A stretch of 64,000 nucleotides of DNA from UBA10649 sp963793105 (GTDB taxonomy: Bacteria > Actinomycetota > Actinomycetes > S36-B12), in contig CAWBZB010000003.1 in assembly GCA_963793105.1 (NCBI GenBank), positions 310,001-374,000 on the forward strand, written 5' to 3'. The notes beneath the pieces were generated by a model. It did no database searches. It was given only the letters and a program-made list of their open reading frames with translations, and was not told where the DNA came from. Position 1 is the first letter of the stretch. Each line of letters opens with the position of its first letter. A program made the translations under genes and the position numbers. This document shows positions 17,491 through 24,735 of this stretch, one piece after another.

Positions 17491-18039
17491 ATGCCCGCAC
17501 CCGACTCCTGGAGTGACATGCGCCGAGTACGTCCGTTCGCCATCGCCCTGCTTGCCTCCCTGATCGCCGGAAGCACGATCGCCGGCGCGCCCGCCTCGGC
17601 CGCGGTCGCGAAGAAGCCCGTCACGCTGACCTTCAGCACGACCCTCAGCAGTTCCGGCACCACCTTGGAGAGCCTCCCGGGCGGTCACACCTACGGGTGG
17701 AACACCCTCAACGGCCCCACGAGGTGGGGCAACCAAGACGCAACCATCACCTTCCTGGGCGACGTGGACTACGTGAACGGATCCGGTCCCTTCAACGGCT
17801 ATGTGACGATCACCAGGGCCGATGGGGTCATCCTGGGAACGCACATCGATGGCAACGCCCTCGCCGTCGCGGCCGGTTCCGACGGAACCCGCACCCTGTT
17901 CGCAGGGTCGGTCTCGGTGATCCAGGGGACCGGGACCTTCCGTGGCGCCCGCGGCATCGGAACCATGACCGGCTCGCGCACGGCGGCTCTTGGCAGCCCG
18001 GTGAAGATGACGCTCACGCTGTCCATCCTCCGGCGATAG
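17491..18039 (+). CDS. Secreted protein, possible allene-oxide-cyclase-like barrel
   Basis: 182 residues with a signal peptide (RRVRPFAIALLASLIAGS, cleavage near ASAAVAKK). The mature part has regularly spaced strands ending GTGTFRGARGIGTMTGSRT, which resembles the small lipocalin-like allene-oxide-cyclase/dirigent barrels. Function unknown. ATG 17491 is favoured by a TANNNT-N6 promoter; ATG 17518 has GGAG at Shine-Dalgarno distance and would give the same mature protein. Confidence 0.65.
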   Translation: MPAPDSWSDMRRVRPFAIALLASLIAGSTIAGAPASAAVAKKPVTLTFSTTLSSSGTTLESLPGGHTYGWNTLNGPTRWGNQDATITFLGDVDYVNGSGPFNGYVTITRADGVILGTHIDGNALAVAAGSDGTRTLFAGSVSVIQGTGTFRGARGIGTMTGSRTAALGSPVKMTLTLSILRR

Positions 18040-18080
18040 TCCGTCGGCGAACGTCATGGGGACTGTGGCAGCCTGACGCC

Positions 18081-18590
18081 ATGGCCGAAGCACACCTCGA
18101 CGGCGTCGGAACGGTGACCATCCGATCCGTGCCCGTTGACCACCCCCTCCCCCCCTCCGCGAGCCCCTGGGGAGACTGGGGCGACAAGGATCCGGAGGCG
18201 GCCGCCATCGCGATCGAGCGCTGGCTCGTCGAGGTCACGTCCGATGAGGGGGAGCTCGCCACGGTCGGGGACCTGTCGGCGCACTCGGTCTGGTACGGAG
18301 CCAGCGCTGGCTCGCGGGCGATCAACATCGGCATCAGCCTGGCCGCGGAGCATCGGGGCCGAGGGATCGGCTCGACGGCCCAGCGCCTCCTCGCCCAGGA
18401 ACTGCACGACCGGGGCGTCGTGCGCGTGGAGGCCTCCACCGACGTCGAGAACGTGGCCGAGCAGCGAGCGCTCGAACACGCGGGTTTCGAGTACGAGGGA
18501 ACGCTGCGCCTGGCACAGGGGCGGGCCGACGGGCTGCACGACCTCCAGGTCTGGGCGCACGTCCGGGCGCCCGAGTCCCCGGACGGCTGA
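18081..18590 (+). CDS. GNAT family N-acetyltransferase (RimJ-like)
   Basis: 169 residues. ISLAAEHRGRGIGSTAQRLL is the acetyl-CoA pyrophosphate-binding motif, and VEASTDVENVAEQRALEHAG the conserved helix of the RimJ/RimL branch that acetylates protein N-termini or small amines. CAGCCT stands six bases before the ATG. It is one of several GNAT genes within 5 kb but differs from them in sequence, so it is not a recent duplicate. Confidence 0.82.
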   Translation: MAEAHLDGVGTVTIRSVPVDHPLPPSASPWGDWGDKDPEAAAIAIERWLVEVTSDEGELATVGDLSAHSVWYGASAGSRAINIGISLAAEHRGRGIGSTAQRLLAQELHDRGVVRVEASTDVENVAEQRALEHAGFEYEGTLRLAQGRADGLHDLQVWAHVRAPESPDG

Positions 18591-18646
18591 CGAAGGCGCA
18601 GTCGAGCCGCTAGCGTTCTGCCGTCCACTCGAGTCGGGAGCCAGCC

Positions 18647-19069
18647 ATGCGTCGAGCTCTGTCCGCACTTGTCGCACTCACATGTGCGGCAGTCGTCGTC
18701 GTCCTTGCGCCGGCTGCAGCCCACGCCGCGGATGCCGCCGGACCCGACCTGGCCGGACGATGGAACTCCGCCAGCCTTCGGATGGACGACGTCGGCTACA
18801 CCATGCGACTCGCCGCGACCGGCACCCCGGAACGGTATGACGCGTCACTCCGGATGATCTTCCAGGACGGGCGGCGCGGTCGGCTCATCGACGGGACCGT
18901 GAGCGTGAACGGCTCTCGCGCGACCCTGCGGATCGACGGTGCGCGGGCCATGCGGGGCAGTCTGGGCATGGACGGCTCGCTGTACTTCCCCACCTGCCAC
19001 CGGGAGCTGGCGTTCGTCCCCAGGAAGGCGGCGGGCAGCATGTGCCTGTTCCAGGAGTTCCCACGCTGA
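18647..19069 (+). CDS. Small secreted protein of unknown function
   Basis: 140 residues. The signal peptide (MRRALSALVALTCAAVVVVL, cleavage near AHAADAAG) is followed by a roughly 110-residue mature domain with DLAGRWNSASLRM at its start, a pattern seen in small lipocalin-like folds, and two cysteines (CHRELAFV, MCLFQEF) that could form a disulfide. No family recognised. GGGAG lies six bases before ATG. Confidence 0.65.
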   Translation: MRRALSALVALTCAAVVVVLAPAAAHAADAAGPDLAGRWNSASLRMDDVGYTMRLAATGTPERYDASLRMIFQDGRRGRLIDGTVSVNGSRATLRIDGARAMRGSLGMDGSLYFPTCHRELAFVPRKAAGSMCLFQEFPR

Positions 19070-19932
19070 GCGGGTCACGCGTCACGATCACCGTCCACCC
19101 GGACGCCGCCGCCTTCCTCGCCGCCAGCCTCGCGTTCCGGGCGCGGGACCCGGTGCTCACGAACATCATCGGCTCCGTCGCCGCCGGAGTGGTGGCCGGA
19201 CGCCGATATGAGCGGGAAACCTGGCTCACCGTTCACGATCGCACCGCTCAGGACCGCACCGACGAGGTCGTCGGCCTCGCCATTCGGACGGCACCGTGGA
19301 ACCTGCTCGTCTCCCCCATGGACACCGATGCGGCACACGCGCTGGGAGCGTTCCTGTCCACCCGCGACCCCGACCTCCCCGGCATCACCGGACCGCGCCC
19401 GGTGGTCGAGGCCGTGCTACCCGCGCTGAACCCGCCAGGGGTCCCGCGAACGGTCATGGTCGACGTCGCTCGGGTGCTCGAGGAGCTTCGACCGCCCCCG
19501 CCCGTCCCGGGCTCGGCCCGCCGAGCCACCCACGACGACCGAGCTCTGCTCCTCGGCTGGCACCGGTCGTTCGGTGCGGAGGCGGACCTCCCCGCCCACG
19601 GCCTCGAGGAGTCCGTCGATGCCGGCATCGAACACGGCTCCTGGTGGCTCTGGGCCGTCGGCGGCGACCCGGTCGCCATGGCCGGGCATGCCCCGCCTGT
19701 CGATACGCCCGGGGGAACCGTGACGCGGATCGGTCCGGTCTTCACCCCGCCGGAGCAGCGGCGTCGCGGGTACGGGACGGCCATCACGGCGCATGTCGCA
19801 CTGCACCTCCGGCAATCCGGATCCTCCGTCATGCTCTTCGCGGACGCCGGCAACGCAGACACCAACCGGCTCTACGGGCGGCTCGGCTTCAGGGCGAAGG
19901 CGGAGATCGTCGAGGTGGTTCTCGAGCAGTGA
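19042..19932 (+). CDS. GNAT family N-acetyltransferase
   Basis: About 290 residues. The C-terminal half is a GNAT domain with IGPVFTPPEQRRRGYGTAIT (acetyl-CoA motif) and DAGNADTNRLYGRLGF. The N-terminal half (VHPDAAAFLAASLAFRARDP) is a degenerate GNAT-like region typical of the longer actinobacterial members that act on small molecules. Two starts are possible: GTG 19042, overlapping the upstream gene by 28 bases, or a CTG at 19066 that overlaps its stop as CTGA and has CAGGAG at good spacing. The upstream GTG is reported for convention. Confidence 0.82.
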   Translation: MPVPGVPTLSGSRVTITVHPDAAAFLAASLAFRARDPVLTNIIGSVAAGVVAGRRYERETWLTVHDRTAQDRTDEVVGLAIRTAPWNLLVSPMDTDAAHALGAFLSTRDPDLPGITGPRPVVEAVLPALNPPGVPRTVMVDVARVLEELRPPPPVPGSARRATHDDRALLLGWHRSFGAEADLPAHGLEESVDAGIEHGSWWLWAVGGDPVAMAGHAPPVDTPGGTVTRIGPVFTPPEQRRRGYGTAITAHVALHLRQSGSSVMLFADAGNADTNRLYGRLGFRAKAEIVEVVLEQ

Positions 19933-19948
19933 CCGGCGTCCGGCCGCG

Positions 19949-20437
19949 TCACAGGTCGCAGATGCGGTTGATGAGGCGCTCGGGATTGACAGCAGCGGAC
20001 TCCCCGCCGCTGCGCCAGAACTCGAAGTGCAGGTGCACCGCACCTGGCGACCCGGTGTCCCCCATGAGCCCGATGGTCTCGCCGCGGGACACCTTCTGGC
20101 CGTTCTTGACGAGGACCTCGTCCATGTGGCCGTAGTAGAACTTGGCCCCACTCACGCCCTTCATGACGATCTGGCGGGCGCCGTTGCTCTGCAGCTTGGT
20201 TCGATCGATGCGGCCGTCCTCCACCGCGACGATGGGAGTGCCGCGCTTGCCGCCCATGTCGATGCCCTTGTGCTGGCGCTTGCCGCGATCCGCGCCCCAG
20301 CTCGCGCCGATCCAGAAGTCCGACGTGGGGCACACGCGCTTGCCGGAACCCTCGGCGGCGTGAGCCGACAACGGAGCGACGAGCGTGGCAGCGAACAGGA
20401 CAGCACTGGCGGCGATGACGCCATACGAGCGGTGCAT
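19949..20437 (-). CDS. Secreted M23 family metallopeptidase
   Basis: 162 residues: signal peptide (cleavage near LSAHAAEG), then a LytM/M23 domain. Zinc ligands are visible as HKGIDMG and HLHFEFW, with YYGHMD between. M23 enzymes cut peptide cross-bridges in peptidoglycan, so a cell-wall hydrolase outside the membrane is likely. There is no LysM or other wall-binding domain. GGAGG precedes the ATG. A tandem TAACG motif lies in the promoter region. Confidence 0.9.
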   Translation of the reverse strand: MHRSYGVIAASAVLFAATLVAPLSAHAAEGSGKRVCPTSDFWIGASWGADRGKRQHKGIDMGGKRGTPIVAVEDGRIDRTKLQSNGARQIVMKGVSGAKFYYGHMDEVLVKNGQKVSRGETIGLMGDTGSPGAVHLHFEFWRSGGESAAVNPERLINRICDL

Positions 20438-20492
20438 GCGACCTCCGGGGCGCGCGGCCTTGCGACGGCCGACGGGTTGCGGATCGCGACGA

Positions 20493-20509
20493 CGTTACCG
20501 GAACGTTAT
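20493..20509 (-). promoter_or_regulatory. Tandem half-site upstream of M23 peptidase, possible MtrA-type box
   Basis: On the minus strand ATAACG-TTCCG-GTAACG: two near-identical hexamers 11 bp apart, one helical turn. Direct repeats of this form are bound by OmpR/PhoB-family regulators; actinobacterial MtrA controls cell-wall hydrolase genes through GTAAC-like repeats. Assignment is inferential. Confidence 0.35.
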
Positions 20510-20585
20510 GCAACCGTCCAACCGGACTCCGGCGGCGCGTCGGCGGCTTCACTATGTTCGTGGCACCGTCGAGGATCGGAGTCCC

Positions 20586-21026
20586 ATGAGCCCACGTCGT
20601 GCCCTGCTGGCCCTGGTCGGAGCAGGAATCGCCGTTGCACTCTCGATCAGCGGCGCCGGACCCGCCTCGGCCGCCGAGCCCTCCCCCGGGGACACCGTCA
20701 TCATCGACTGCCTCGACGACAAGGTGGTCAAGCCCAAGCAGATCGTCTTCGAGTGCGCCGGAGACCAGTTGCTGGTGAAGAACATCCGCTGGAAGTCCTG
20801 GAAGAAGGACACGGCGCAAGGTCGCGGCACGCTGGTGTGGAACACCTGCCTCCCGACCGACTGCGCCAGCGGGATCAACCGCAGCTACCGGGCTCGCATC
20901 ACCCTCGACCGGCCAGCGTCCGGCCCTGGCGTCACGGTCTTCTCCCGGATGAAGCTCACGTTCCTGCCCGGCGGTCCCGCAAGCCTGGAGACCGGCACCC
21001 TGACCCTGCCGAACGAGGGCATCTGA
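20586..21026 (+). CDS. Small secreted protein of unknown function
   Basis: 146 residues with a clear signal peptide (RRALLALVGAGIAVALSIS, cleavage near ASAAEPSP). The mature part begins DTVIIDCLDDKVVKPKQIVF and contains four cysteines, two of them in TCLPTDCASG; the pattern resembles other actinobacterial secreted proteins annotated as hypothetical. It may be co-transcribed with the nitroreductase three bases downstream. GGAG precedes the ATG. Confidence 0.65.
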   Translation: MSPRRALLALVGAGIAVALSISGAGPASAAEPSPGDTVIIDCLDDKVVKPKQIVFECAGDQLLVKNIRWKSWKKDTAQGRGTLVWNTCLPTDCASGINRSYRARITLDRPASGPGVTVFSRMKLTFLPGGPASLETGTLTLPNEGI

Positions 21027-21029
21027 CGC

Positions 21030-21692
21030 GTGGAGTACCGACCCCCGCGCGTACCGACCGAGGAGGGGATCGCGCGCGGGCGCCAGTTCCTGTCCGACCT
21101 GTCGGGCCGTCGCAGTGTGCGGCAGTTCTCCCCGGACGACGTGCCGCGCGCCTGCATCGAGATCGCCGTCGAGACGGCCAACACGGCACCGAGCGGTGCG
21201 CACCAGCAGCCGTGGACGTTCGTCGCCACCTGCGACCCCGGGGTCAAGCACCGAATCCGGGTGGCCGCCGAGGACGAGGAGCGAGAGAACTACGAGGGCG
21301 GACGGCTGCCCGATGCCTGGCGTGCCGCGCTGGAGCCGCTCGGGACGACGTCGGACAAGGGCTACCTCGAGGTCGTGCCGTGGATCGTGGTCGCCTTCGC
21401 ACAGAAGTCCACGCCGATGCCGGACGGCTCCCTGCGGAAGAACTACTACGTCAACGAGTCGGTCGGCATCGCCTGCGGCCTGTTCATCGCGAGCCTGCAC
21501 CGCATGGGGCTCGCCACCCTGACGCACACACCCAACCCGATGGGCTTCCTCACCACCATCCTGGATCGACCCTCCACCGAGCGGCCGTACATCCTCTTCC
21601 CGATCGGGTACCCGGCGGCGGACTGCGTGGTGCCTGACCTCGTCCGCAAGCCCCTCGACGAGGCCCTCATCGAGATCACCGGCCAGCGATGA
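21030..21692 (+). CDS. Nitroreductase family FMN enzyme (BluB/iodotyrosine-deiodinase-like)
   Basis: 220 residues. LSGRRSVRQFSPDDVP is the FMN-phosphate-binding start of the nitroreductase fold, NTAPSGAHQQPWTFV the second FMN contact, and NESVGIACGLFIASLHRMGL the dimer-interface helix. The FYP-like LFPIGYPA tail fits the subgroup containing iodotyrosine deiodinase. Members reduce nitro groups, quinones or halogenated tyrosines with NAD(P)H; the substrate is unknown. GTG start; the gene overlaps the convergent hydrolase by 17 bases. Confidence 0.88.
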   Translation: MEYRPPRVPTEEGIARGRQFLSDLSGRRSVRQFSPDDVPRACIEIAVETANTAPSGAHQQPWTFVATCDPGVKHRIRVAAEDEERENYEGGRLPDAWRAALEPLGTTSDKGYLEVVPWIVVAFAQKSTPMPDGSLRKNYYVNESVGIACGLFIASLHRMGLATLTHTPNPMGFLTTILDRPSTERPYILFPIGYPAADCVVPDLVRKPLDEALIEITGQR

Positions 21693-22591
21693 AGTCCACG
21701 CTGGCCCCGGAGATCTGCGATCTCGCGTCGTCGTGGCTGATGGTCGCAACCCCGTCGCCGGGCTGCGGCCCATAGTCCCCGAAGGACGCGTGCACGGCTC
21801 CGTCGACGGCGAGGAACTGCGTCCACGGCGGGAGGTCGGCGCGGGATGACTCGATGTCGAGCGGAGTGGTCAGCCCATCCAGGGTGCCCGATATCGACAG
21901 GACGGCACTGGAGAGCGTGGAGAGGTCGGACGCGGGGTAGGACGCGTAGAGCAGCAGGCCGCTGACGGGTGCCTCCACGTCCGCGTCATGATCCTGCGCG
22001 TCCATCGCCGCCACGGTGCCGCCCAGCGAGTGACCGCCGACGACCCAGCGTTCTACGTCCGCAGCAGCATCGCGAGCGGACTCGAAGGCACCCGTGGCGA
22101 GGAAGGCGATCCCGAGCGGCTGCTTCGCGATCACGACCGGGAAGCCGGCTTCTGCCACCGGTCGCAGCACGGCGGCATACGCGCGGGCGTCGACCCGGGC
22201 CCCGGGCTGGAAGAACAGGCCGGTCCGCGCGGACGTCGCCCTCGGGCAGCAGCACGATGCTCGTCGCCGTCTCGTCGACCAGCACCGACGAGGTCGACTC
22301 CATCGCGGACAGGGCCGGCTCGACGGCCGGGAACGGAGTGAGCCAGAAGAGGCCGCCGACCCAGGCGACCGCGAGCACGGACAGGACGATCTCGAGCGCG
22401 CGGCGCCAACCCCCCACGACCGTGTCCGAGACCAGGCTCAGCACGAGGACGAGGACGGCCGCCAGGACCGTGACCGCGAGCAGCACCAGGTAGGCAGGAT
22501 GGCCGTGGGTGATCGCGTCCCACGCGGTGATGCAGATCCAGCCGACCACCAGGATCGCCGCGATGGCCAGCGACGCCCGGAGGACCCTCAC
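21676..22591 (-). CDS. Membrane-anchored alpha/beta-hydrolase (frameshifted)
   Basis: Two or three N-terminal transmembrane helices (LRASLAIAAILVVGWICITA, LVLLAVTVLAAVLVLVLSLV, IVLSVLAVAWVGGLFWLTPF) lead into an alpha/beta-hydrolase with nucleophile motif GGHSLGG, an acid region (SISGTLDGLT) and late histidine (AVHASFGDYG). The two halves are in different frames; removing one base at 22220-22225 (GACCGG) restores LPEGDVRAD joined to GLFFQPGARVDARAYAAVL, 304 residues in all. Such proteins are esterase-like; the catalytic domain probably faces outside. TAGGGT lies six bases before the GTG. Confidence 0.8.
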
Positions 22592-22597
22592 GTGCCG

Positions 22598-22603
22598 ACC
22601 CTA
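22598..22603 (-). promoter_or_regulatory. -10 box of leaderless promoter for the membrane hydrolase
   Basis: TAGGGT on the minus strand, six bases upstream of GTG 22591. Confidence 0.5.
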
Positions 22604-22671
22604 CGGGCACGGCCGTGCGCATTCGCGGGGTTCGCTCCGCTCGCCCGGGGACGTGCGACACAATCGTGGCC

Positions 22672-24732
22672 ATGGCGCTGCAGTTCCGACGAGGCGAATG
22701 GCTCACCCGGTGGGCCACCGACTCCACCGTGCAGGCCGGGGTCGCCGGCGCTTCGTGGTCCGTGGCCGGAACGTTCGCACGCGGACTGCTGCCCCGGCAC
22801 CCGATGCAGCAGGCGGTGGCCAGCGGCGTCGTCGCGGCCGCTCACTATGAGCTGACGGCGACCGCCTGGGCGACCCTGCAGGCGCTGGGCGCCCTCCCGG
22901 GAACTCGGCCGGGAACACGGGCGAACCTCGTGATCGCCGGCGCGGGCATCGCCGGGGGACTCGCCATGTCCGCCGCCACGACGCCGCGCGCCCGCGAGTC
23001 CATGCCGGCCGCCGCGGTCGGTACCGCTGGCCGCATCATCGCCTTCGCGGCCCTGGCCGGCGGAGCCTCGGCGGCGTGGGACGAGCTCCTCCACCGGCGC
23101 CTCGGACTCAAGCCGGGCCTCGACACGACGCTCCTGCCGGCGGTGGCCACGGGCGGCGCCGTCGTTGCCGTCAGCCTGTTCAACCGCCACCAGCGCGCTG
23201 CCGCCTTCGGCATCGTCGCCCCGGAACGGCACGCCGTCGAGGGCGCGGGGAAGCGCGCGGCCCTCCGCGCGGCGGCCGTGGGCGTGGCGTCCGGGATCGG
23301 ATTCGCCGCGGCCACCACCGGCGAGCAGCTGGCCGCACGGACGCTGGAACGCGGACTCGCTCGAGTCCTGCGTCGGGATCCGGGCGCCCTGGGGACCCTG
23401 ACCTCCCACGGCATCATTCTGGGCACTCTCGCCGCCGGCGGCATCGTGGCGCTCAACACGCTCACCGGCCAGATCCAGCGACGCGACGACATCGTCGAAC
23501 CGGCCTACCCGGAGCCGCCCACGTCGATCCACGTGTCGGCCGGCCCAGCCAGCCGCATGCCGTTCGACTCCCTCGGGAAGGAGGGGCGCCGGTTCGTCCT
23601 CATGGCCCTGAGCCCCGACGAGATCACCGCGATCATGGGCGAGCCCGCGATCGCACCGGTGCGCGTCGTGGGCGGCTACGAGTCCGCCGACGGGATCGAG
23701 GAACGCGCCGCCCTGACCCTGCAGGACATGGAGGACTGCGGTGCCTTCGATCGCGGCCTCATCTGCGTCGGATCTCCCACCGGGGTGGGCTACTTCAACT
23801 ACTCCGTCGCCGAGGCCCTGGAGTACCTCACTCGGGGTGACTGCGCCACGGTCGTGCCTCAGTACGCGCTGGTGCCATCAGCCCTCGCACTCACCGTGAC
23901 CGAGGAGGCCGAGCACCTCACGCGTCTGGTGCTCGAGGGGATCTGGCGGCGCCTGGGGCAGGTCCCTGCGCACGACCGCCCCAAGGTCGTCCTCATCGGG
24001 GAGAGCCTCGGCGCCAACGTCGCGCTCGACGTTGCCGCCTCGTCCGGTGGGCACGCGCGCATTGCCACGCTGACCGACCTTGGCGTCGCCGGGGGCATCT
24101 ACTTCGGCGTCCCGTTCCGTACGCGCCTGTGGCACGCATGGCGACGTGATGCGCACGCCGTCGATCCGCGCGGGCAACTGGAACTGGTGAGCCAGCCGGA
24201 CGAGGCGAGCCCGCTGCCGCCGGGCGGCATGCGACACCTCATGGTCATCCACCACGACGACCCGGTGAACAAGTACGGCTTCGCCATGATCGTCCAGCCG
24301 CCGTGGTGGATGGGACCCCCGGACACCAGGCCTCCGCTCGTCCCCCGAGAGGTGAAGTTCCGGCCCATCACGTCGTTCGTCCTGGCCACGATCGACCTGT
24401 TCAACGGCATGGAGTCCAAGCCGGGCGCCTTCGTCCGTCGCGGGCACGACTACCGCATCGACATCGTCGCCGGGCTCCGAGCCGCCTTCGGGCTGGCCTG
24501 CTCCCCCGAGCAGGCGATGACGATCGAAGCCGCGCTGCGCCGCCGGGAGCAGGAGTGGGCGACCCGGCGGATGGTGGCGCGGAAGCTGGACAAGGCGCGC
24601 CGATCCATCGAGCGTCAGCTCGCCGAGTGGGGATCGGCCCCGATCGAGGTGGCCGACCTCGACCCGACTCTCGGCGACACGCAGTCCGTGCTCAGCAGAC
24701 TCGGGGTCATCAGCGGGCCGCCCGGCTCGTGA
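22672..24732 (+). CDS. Alpha/beta-hydrolase family membrane protein (Abhydrolase_9 type), copy 1
   Basis: About 686 residues. The first 300 are several hydrophobic helices rich in Ala/Gly (WSVAGTFARGLLPRHP, GIILGTLAAGGIVALNTL). The C-terminal half is the actinobacterial alpha/beta-hydrolase family with VGSPTGVGYFNYSVAEALEY, DCATVVPQYALVPSALAL, nucleophile elbow VVLIGESLGANV, and late aspartate/histidine segments (HHDDPVNKYG, RRGHDYRIDIV). Lipase or esterase activity is likely but unproven. A second full-length copy lies at 50981-53033. ATG 22672 follows CACAAT by seven bases. Confidence 0.82.
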   Translation: MALQFRRGEWLTRWATDSTVQAGVAGASWSVAGTFARGLLPRHPMQQAVASGVVAAAHYELTATAWATLQALGALPGTRPGTRANLVIAGAGIAGGLAMSAATTPRARESMPAAAVGTAGRIIAFAALAGGASAAWDELLHRRLGLKPGLDTTLLPAVATGGAVVAVSLFNRHQRAAAFGIVAPERHAVEGAGKRAALRAAAVGVASGIGFAAATTGEQLAARTLERGLARVLRRDPGALGTLTSHGIILGTLAAGGIVALNTLTGQIQRRDDIVEPAYPEPPTSIHVSAGPASRMPFDSLGKEGRRFVLMALSPDEITAIMGEPAIAPVRVVGGYESADGIEERAALTLQDMEDCGAFDRGLICVGSPTGVGYFNYSVAEALEYLTRGDCATVVPQYALVPSALALTVTEEAEHLTRLVLEGIWRRLGQVPAHDRPKVVLIGESLGANVALDVAASSGGHARIATLTDLGVAGGIYFGVPFRTRLWHAWRRDAHAVDPRGQLELVSQPDEASPLPPGGMRHLMVIHHDDPVNKYGFAMIVQPPWWMGPPDTRPPLVPREVKFRPITSFVLATIDLFNGMESKPGAFVRRGHDYRIDIVAGLRAAFGLACSPEQAMTIEAALRRREQEWATRRMVARKLDKARRSIERQLAEWGSAPIEVADLDPTLGDTQSVLSRLGVISGPPGS

Positions 24733-24735
24733 GGG

